40,000 bases of DNA, taken from positions 457,501 through 497,500 of the forward strand of contig CM022670.1 of NCBI GenBank assembly GCA_012295275.1. The letters run 5' to 3'. Below the pieces are notes generated by a model, which saw nothing but the letters and a program-made list of their open reading frames with translations, was not told where the DNA came from and made no database searches. Shown piece after piece: positions 34,318 to 40,000 of the stretch (position 1 is its first letter; each line of letters begins with the position of its first letter). This stretch comes from Chrysomallon squamiferum (lineage: Eukaryota; Mollusca; Gastropoda; Neomphalida; Peltospiridae). A program made the position numbers and the translations under genes.

Positions 34318-34548
34318 CTGCCCCCTCCCCAATTCCTCTTTCTTGTTTCTTGTTTCATCAACAATTTTCATACCCAAAAATTTCATTCTACACTGGACGA
34401 CGTGTAATATTACGTCTTCTCTCTTAACTGAGCCATACTGCGCAATTAGCAGGAATCGCTGCGACATCTCTAACACGTGTTCGACTTTCACACGTCCACA
34501 TTGTTGTGTTAAACTGTTAACGCATTCACACGTCTTCTGTGTCTCACA
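34318..34548 (-). other. Open frame with possible donor, unrecognised
   Basis: The minus-strand frame is open from TAG (34549-34551) through 77 codons of complex sequence to a possible donor GGGCAG|GTGGGC (34318/34317), and beyond into the CA/TG tract. The first ATG is at 34465-34467 and gives MSQRFLLIAQYGSVKREDVI. Upstream is TQQCGRVKVEHVLE. Composition is protein-like (mixed charged and hydrophobic, no low complexity), which separates it from most frames here. No domain is recognised. It could be a coding exon, a mobile-element relic or chance. The plus-strand frame over the same bases (34133-34552) starts inside the TG repeat and is disregarded. Confidence 0.2.
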
Positions 34549-34554
34549 CTAGAC

Positions 34555-34915
34555 TTTCTTTAACCGTTCTCTTTAATTAACGATCGCCAGTAAGCGTCGC
34601 TAAAACCATCAAGATATCTCCAAGAGGACCTGCCCAGGTATGATGTTCAGAGTGTGGTATTTGACATCTGTGTTAACGAGAGTCCTCAGACACAGGATCT
34701 GTCACACGAGAGCAGTAATTGGCCTGTTAGTGAACTACGTCGTGTGTGAATCACAGAGTGCTGTGAACTGAGCTTGTTATTCCAACGTGTTGACTCAATA
34801 AACCAGGAATTAAATGAATACACTTGTGAAATTAACAACAATCTCGTAAGCAGTCTTAACATTTTGTTGAGTTAGCACACAGTATGAGAAATAGGGTGTG
34901 GCATATTCGTCAAAG
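34555..34915. other. Unique DNA, no gene
   Basis: Somewhat GC-richer at 34600-34800. No frame, hairpin or splice pair stands out. Confidence 0.5.
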
Positions 34916-34918
34916 CTG

Positions 34919-34921
34919 CTT

Positions 34922-34952
<31 letters not shown>

Positions 34953-35090
34953 TACAATTACTACCACCACCACTATTACTACAGTTACTACTGCTACTAT
35001 TATTATTAGTTTTATTATTAATTTATCATTTTATGATTATTATTATTATTACTAGTAGTAGTAGTGGTAGTAGTAGTTGTAGTAGTATGT
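34919..35090. repeat. CTG triplets then TAC/ATT/TAG triplets
   Basis: GCT/CTG triplets at 34922-34952, ACC/ACT triplets at 34958-35005, ATT/TAG triplets at 35035-35088. The Leu-rich frame is a repeat product. The stretch 35100-35590 is unique DNA without a gene. Confidence 0.9.
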
Positions 35091-35594
35091 GAACTCTGAA
35101 TGTATCCGTATTCAGAAATGGCTATTTTCATTAATACTGTTGGTGTATTCCAAGTACAAATAGTGACTGGTAATGAGCTGTGTGACTGGTTTTAAAATAA
35201 CAATACGGTAATGATACAGTCCTACCCGCCACAAACAAAATGAAATTAACTAAAATTAAAAACTATAATAATATTAATAAAATAGCATAATAACTCTTTG
35301 ATGGAAGATTTAACATAAATCCCCTCTAATAAACTGACTCCCCTGAATCCGCCAAAATGGACGCGTTGGGATCCGAGCTGATCTTAAACTGCACGTAAAA
35401 GTAGCCGATCAATTCGACATCGTGAACGGACTCGATAAATTAGACACTGAGTTTGAATAGGTCACAGCGTGGTAAAATTAGATTTAGTTTTCAACGTAAT
35501 CTTTGACCTACTTCACGATTTCACAGCATGTTAGTATTCTGAAGGTTTAACAGTGGTTTGAATTATGAATCAGTTAGTAATACGGAGTCGTGAA

Positions 35595-35746
35595 TTATGA
35601 TGATGATGATGCTAATGAACACTTCAAAAACGAAATACAAGCAACAGTGACACCAGTAACATGTTTGTCATGTAGATGTCAGTAATGACGACGGCGACAA
35701 CGACAATACCAACAGCAATAATACTGATAGTAGTAGTAGTAGTAGC

Positions 35747-35792
<46 letters not shown>

Positions 35793-35858
35793 ACAACAAC
35801 GACAATATGATCAATAACCATATTTCTTGCATTATTATTATTACTGCTACTTTTTCTG

Positions 35859-35893
<35 letters not shown>

Positions 35894-35905
35894 ATTAATA
35901 TTTCA
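35595..35905. repeat. GAT, AAC, TAG and ATT triplet tracts
   Basis: GAT at 35597-35612, GAC/AAC near 35686-35720, pure TAG at 35755-35792 and ATT at 35860-35890. Frames are repeat products. Confidence 0.92.
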
Positions 35906-36650
35906 AAACAACAGTTGATATTAGTACTATTGTTTGTTTTATTTCTAGGTTTTAAAATTAAATATTATAAGAACATTTGTTTAGTTATTTTAACATGACA
36001 CCAGAAGCAGACGACAGATTTGTGTATTGTACAGAAACGTACTTAAGCTTTTAACTTTTAATTTTCCTTATAATTTCTTAAACCTGTGTTTTCACTTCTA
36101 ATGAAACAATAATTATTTCCTTCACAACTTTTGAAAAAAATATCTTATTAATAATAGAAAAGAAATCCTTTTCCGATTAATTACCTATTTTACAGCGTTT
36201 TGCAGCTTACTTGATTTTAAAAAACGAGAAACTGTTATAGTGCCTAAGTCTGAATAACACTGAATTTTATGAAATAGGTCGTTATCTTCTATTCTTTGAC
36301 CAACGTTTCGTACCATGCGACCAGGGATGGGTCCAAGATTTTCTACAGGGGGGATAAGCAATCAATAAGCCGGACAGATGAACCACCATGAACTAACAGG
36401 CTTCACTGACCGTTTTAGTAAACATATATATATATACATGCACGTGTCTTTGAGAACAGAAATTCGTTTTTAGTATTACAGGTGTTTACTTTGGAATAGG
36501 TAAAACTAATTATCAATATTACAGTGGTTTTGTCTAGACTCTCGCCTGTACGTAAATCTAAATCGTATTTTTTTTGAACGAGAAAAAAATTCTCGTTGCT
36601 AAAAGTAGAGATAACAGGACGCATCACGCTGTAAAAACCTTCAGATTTTA
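35905..36650. other. Unique AT-rich DNA, no gene
   Basis: No microsatellite longer than a few units, no splice pair and no recognised protein. The 70-codon minus-strand frame at 36415-36627 lacks any domain. Confidence 0.5.
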
Positions 36651-36654
36651 TCTA

Positions 36655-36965
36655 CCTGCAATGGTGATTTGTTGGTGACGACGGCAGCAAAGCCGTACAC
36701 GTGGTGACCCGTGCAGATGAAGTCGAGACTGCGATCGATTCGGCCGACAATTAGAAAGTCAAAGGAAATTATGACAGTGTTCTGATGATGAGCTGGTCGA
36801 TGGTACGCAGAGTGTAAATATCTCTACTTTTTGAGCAGGTGCAACTCGAACCGTTGCCGCACACGGACAATGCCGTCGTCCAACAAGCAATGTCGTCCTC
36901 TCTTTGTGCGATGATCTGAGAGTCAAGGCGTCAGAGCTTGACAACGTTTTGTGAATCGGAAGAGG
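36655..36965. other. GC-richer CpG-containing segment
   Basis: About 300 bases clearly richer in GC and CpG than the flanks (GCGATCGATTCGGCCGACA near 36730, CCGTTGCCGCACACGG near 36851), with a CACGTG near 36699. A 61-codon minus-strand frame (36759-36944) begins MSSSDALTLRSSHKERTTLL but has no recognised domain or splice sites. Either a regulatory or a coding relic would fit. Confidence 0.3.
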
Positions 36966-37039
36966 ATTCTGACAAAGTCGAGTAACCCGTTGTTGTGTGC
37001 AATCAAATTACGTTGCATTTCGATGTGTGAAAGCTCTTG

Positions 37040-37266
37040 AAAAAAAAAAAAGGAGTTAGAAAGAGGAAGAGGAAGTGCAAACATCTGTGTGTGAAACTTA
37101 ATTTCAAATTTAATTACGTTACGTGACTAACGTGTGGACGTCTCTTCAAAAAAATCCAGAAAAAAAAAGAAAACAAAAAACGTATATTTACATTTGAAGT
37201 TTGTTTCGAATTCTATTAATTACGTTATCTGACTTCGTTAGTCATCTTATGAAAGAAAAAAAAAAA

Positions 37267-37299
<33 letters not shown>

Positions 37300-37310
37300 A
37301 AAAAAAATAT
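37040..37310. repeat. A-rich and AAT low-complexity region
   Basis: A tracts at 37040-37050, 37160-37180 and 37254-37268, AAT units at 37268-37288, and an A tract to 37305. The stretch 37310-38160 is unique AT-rich DNA without a gene. Confidence 0.85.
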
Positions 37311-38243
37311 AATGGAAGTTCTTCAACAATGTCTGCATCTTGAGATGAAATTTTAACCAAATCGTGGAGTTCTTATTTTGTTTCGAATTAAACCCACAGC
37401 GACACGTTTTCTTCCTGTGTATAAACGTCCTTGAAAAAAGTTATCAGTAGATGACAAAGATGTGGACAAATTAGAATGTTACAAAACAGGTAATCACAGA
37501 TGTGACTGATTTTGTTAACAAGTGTTTGTTATGACTACAAGTTAGATGATGTTTATAAGGTGGTTGTGGTGTTTATTTTACTCTAACGTTTCTCTGAGAA
37601 AGGTTGGTAGTGAGAAGTCGAGTCACAGGACGTGTTTATCACGTTGGATTAGCGACTTTTTCTACGTCGTCTCATCTTGAATAAACATTAAATTGGCTTC
37701 TTTTAAATTGTTAAAAATATATTAACTCAAATTGAATTCACAAAACTGATATTAGGAACCTCTGCAGAAAAGCAGTTTCTAGAACGAAAGAGAAAAGAAA
37801 ACAAAAAGAAAAGAAAAAACAAACTAAGACATTTTGACAGCAACTGACACAGTTCATTCGGTCGAAACTTTTTTTTTCAACTTCACTGGATTTTCTTTTC
37901 ATTGAAAAATAACAAATTTAAAATAAAACAAAATTTTCATCGTCTGCTGCTGCCATTGATTTATCCGAATTACCAGTGTTTTCTGTTAATGTATTTCACA
38001 TTAATGACGTATTAAACCATATGGAACCGTTTGGACAGCAACCAATGAAATAAAAACAAATCACACAAACTAAAACGTCAACATGACAGCATCCTGTGGA
38101 ATAAGTATTCCTTCTTTTCACTGATTGTGTGACAAAGCTACACCAACCCTAAAGTTATCTAAATCTGTTTGTCAACCATGATTACATTCAACGAAGAACA
38201 TTACGAATTGACCAGGAGATCCAGAAGATAACCAGGAAGACGA

Positions 38244-38316
38244 ATGATAAATCGGAGTATGGACCTCAACTGTGTCAAAGACAACGGGGCGCCTCCAGGA
38301 ATACCTCAGTTTAATG
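38244..38316 (+). CDS. Candidate first coding exon, unknown protein
   Basis: ATG at 38244 and again at 38259 open a frame that reaches AATG|GTAAGA, a good donor (GT at 38317-38318). The peptide from the second ATG is MDLNCVKDNGAPPGIPQFN, with one base left over. Unspliced, the frame would run only to TAA at 38361-38363, giving 40 codons from the first ATG. In the same frame just upstream, ATG at 38178 (context CAACCATGA) opens MITFNEEHYELTRRSRR and stops at TAA 38229-38231, five codons before the 38244 ATG. It could be an upstream ORF, or the stop could mark a pseudogene. No family is recognised and no acceptor is seen upstream, so it would be a first exon. Confidence 0.3.
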
Positions 38317-38572
38317 GTAAGACGCAGTTGATCCTTCATGAAAAAACTATATCCATTAAGTAAAATTAAGTGTGGGTGGGATATAAAAAAACACAACAAA
38401 CATATGTACTCGTAGAGTGTGGCGTACCGTCATATGTAACTGTAATCATTTGATTTCTGCGATAGCCATGAGTTTCAGGGAAGCAATTCAATTTTAATAT
38501 ATTATCTTATATAGGCAAACACAGTGTACACCATCCTTGACAAAGAATAATGATATCACTGACTTGTTGCCT

Positions 38573-38586
38573 GTTGCCATGGTAAT
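38573..38586 (+). promoter_or_regulatory. RFX X-box-like site
   Basis: GTTGCCATGGTAAT matches the RFX/DAF-19 X-box consensus (GTNRCCATGGYAAC) at 13 of 14 positions, the last base differing. An extra GTTGCC half-site lies directly upstream (near 38566). A weaker site is at 38655. Confidence 0.5.
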
Positions 38587-38654
38587 CGATTCATTGGAGC
38601 CTGTTTTCTCTGAAAATTGAAATACTTAGCCCTAATTTGATTAAGTTCTGATAT

Positions 38655-38668
38655 ATTGCTATGGAAAC
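38655..38668 (+). promoter_or_regulatory. Weaker X-box-like site
   Basis: ATTGCTATGGAAAC matches the looser C. elegans X-box consensus (GTHNYYATRRNAAC) at 13 of 14 positions. It is 82 bases from the better site at 38573. Similar weak matches occur at 18467 and 32775, so on its own it carries little weight. Confidence 0.25.
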
Positions 38669-38923
38669 AAAGATAAACAAAATTAGAAGCGCGTGGCATA
38701 TTCATGTTTAAAATAATCAAGGTACATAAATGCATAATTCATAAAATGTCAATGATATTCACCGTAGCAACCGAATCAGCGACAACAAAGCAACGCTAAC
38801 GATAATAATAATAAATACAAAAGTGTAAAATCCAAAACAAATAGTAACAACAGCAAGAATGAAAACTACAAGAGCAACAGTAACAACAATAATAATAAAA
38901 TTCAAACTAATTTTATACTTCTG

Positions 38924-38976
38924 TATTTATTTATTCCCATATATATTATATTTATTTATTCCCATATATATTATAT
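38924..38976. repeat. Two copies of a 27-bp unit
   Basis: TATTTATTTATTCCCATATA followed by TATTATA is present twice in tandem without change. Confidence 0.9.
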
Positions 38977-39039
38977 TTTTATATCAAATATATGTAAAAA
39001 AACACACACACATATAAGTTATACTATTTACTAAAGGGG

Positions 39040-39630
39040 GATTATGTGCATGTATGTATGTATGTGTGTATGTTTGTATATATGTATGTATGTATGTACG
39101 TACGTATATGTTTGTATTATGAAAAAACTTTATTAAATAATTATATGTGAATGGATGAATTATATCCTAGGTAAATCTGAACTTTATTTCTATTATACTA
39201 TTTGTTTATGGGAATTTGATTTCTCATTTTTCTTTATGCAGATTCATGATGCGAGGTTTCATAATAACCTATTTTATAGTTCATCATTTTTAAAGCATTG
39301 TCTTTCGTTTGATATATAATATTCTTCATATATATTAATAACCAATGTACTTTTCTTCAAAAGAATGGTTATTCATTCATTCATTCATTCATTTCTGTCT
39401 TTATCTAGCTTATGTGCGTGCGTGCGTGCATAAGTTGCGTGGCTTTATCATTTTTGAGTATATGTATGCATTTATTTTAATATATACACATTTTTTTTTC
39501 ACATACATAGATAGATTATGTATACTTGTATAATTTCATGCATACACATATACATACATACATACATATATACTGCACAAACACGTATACATACATACAC
39601 ACATACATAACTACACACACGTACACACAT
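39040..39630. repeat. TATG, TTCA and CATA microsatellites
   Basis: TATG units at 39048-39112, TTCA units at 39373-39392, GTGC units at 39415-39430 and CATA units at 39535-39615. The intervening sequence is AT-rich without a gene. Confidence 0.85.
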
Positions 39631-39639
39631 TTTTAAAGT

Positions 39640-40000
39640 TATTTAACTGTTGACTGTGAATCGCACTGTTTGACAACGAGAGCGCAGAACGCTCTGTGTG
39701 ATTCCTGCAAACAAGAGGGTACTTCGTGTTTATCTATCACAAAACTCTACTAACATCGATTTTTATCCCAGTTGTCTTGCTAGAGTATAATAAGCCACGG
39801 GATTTATATGTTTATTAAACCGTTACCATGGCAACCCATCTTGCGAAATAGTCAAGCGGCGCGCGCAAAAGTTATGAGTAGCAGTCGACATCGTTGTCAT
39901 TCGTGGCCCACTCTGAAAGAGTGTCTGAAACAGATCATTTTTCATTCTGTGTCGTAGTCGCTGTTGACGTAAACTACGTCATAGCAACAAACAAACAAAA
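39640..40000. promoter_or_regulatory. CpG-richer, promoter-like end of window
   Basis: GC and CpG rise here (GCGGCGCGCGC near 39856), in contrast to the preceding 600 bases. The segment holds a perfect X-box (39822-39835), a TACGTCAT CRE-like site next to AGCAAC (near 39974-39986) and no microsatellite until the CAAA units at the end. It could be the proximal promoter of a gene to the right of the window or of one read leftwards. No core promoter element or coding sequence is visible. Confidence 0.35.
39822..39835. promoter_or_regulatory. Perfect RFX X-box
   Basis: GTTACCATGGCAAC fits GTNRCCATGGYAAC at all 14 positions and is nearly palindromic. RFX factors bind this word in animal ciliary-gene promoters and some neuronal and immune genes. 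It lies at the left edge of a CpG-richer patch. Confidence 0.6.

Noticed and set aside
33967-34552. 174-codon minus and 139-codon plus frames read as whole proteins
   Set aside because: Both include the long TG/CA tract. The plus frame starts inside it and the minus frame opens with GTG. Only the non-repetitive part of the minus frame is kept, as a weak candidate.

Overview
This window looks like non-coding DNA from a large, AT-rich animal genome. By eye roughly two thirds of it is A+T. It is crowded with microsatellites (GA/CT, CA/TG, TATG/CATA, ATGG/ATCC, AAAT, AAT/ATT, TAG), several diverged minisatellites and one long satellite-like array. There is no long protein-coding frame, no rRNA and no intact tRNA. 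I see no transposase or reverse-transcriptase domain and nothing prokaryotic. Well-formed spliceosomal sites and a perfect RFX X-box palindrome point to a metazoan. The CATA/TATG, ATCC and AAAT microsatellite style and the foldback elements would suit a mollusc or another lophotrochozoan, but the taxon is an inference. Nearly all long open frames are read through microsatellites and are not genes.

Layout. 0-3.4 kb: a decayed 38-bp repeat, a GA tract, two weak minus-strand coding-like segments (873-1009, 1577-1777) and a GC-richer patch with a nested hairpin (2921-2957). 3.6-4.9 kb: a foldback-like repetitive element with 17-bp perfect inverted arms. 5-8.6 kb: a perfect CRE, a CpG-rich patch, a bracketed AT-rich repeat, and two plus-strand segments that end in strong splice donors (6624, 8619). 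9-11.4 kb: low-complexity DNA. 11.47-13.36 kb: about 35 tandem copies of a 48-58-bp unit, followed by a GC-rich island, a second minisatellite (13.86-14.44 kb) and ATGG/TATG tracts. 15.4-21.2 kb: a tRNA-like fragment, trinucleotide tracts, a third minisatellite and a 320-bp CA tract. 22-24.3 kb: the densest non-repeat signal, with three copies of an octamer-containing element, a convincing 87-bp internal exon (22813-22899) and a 66-nt hairpin. 24.5-37.3 kb: mostly microsatellites and featureless AT-rich DNA, with two methionine-poor open frames on the minus strand and a few regulatory palindromes. 38.1-40 kb: a possible first coding exon ending in a donor (38316), X-box-like sites, and a CpG-richer, promoter-like end with a perfect X-box.

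How it may fit together. The simplest reading is the 5' part and large introns of one or more plus-strand genes, with small widely spaced exons (candidates at 8.2-8.6 kb, 22.8 kb and 38.2 kb). The exons are not shown to belong together and I cannot name the protein. Most entries are repeats or low-confidence candidates, and their confidence values should be read literally.
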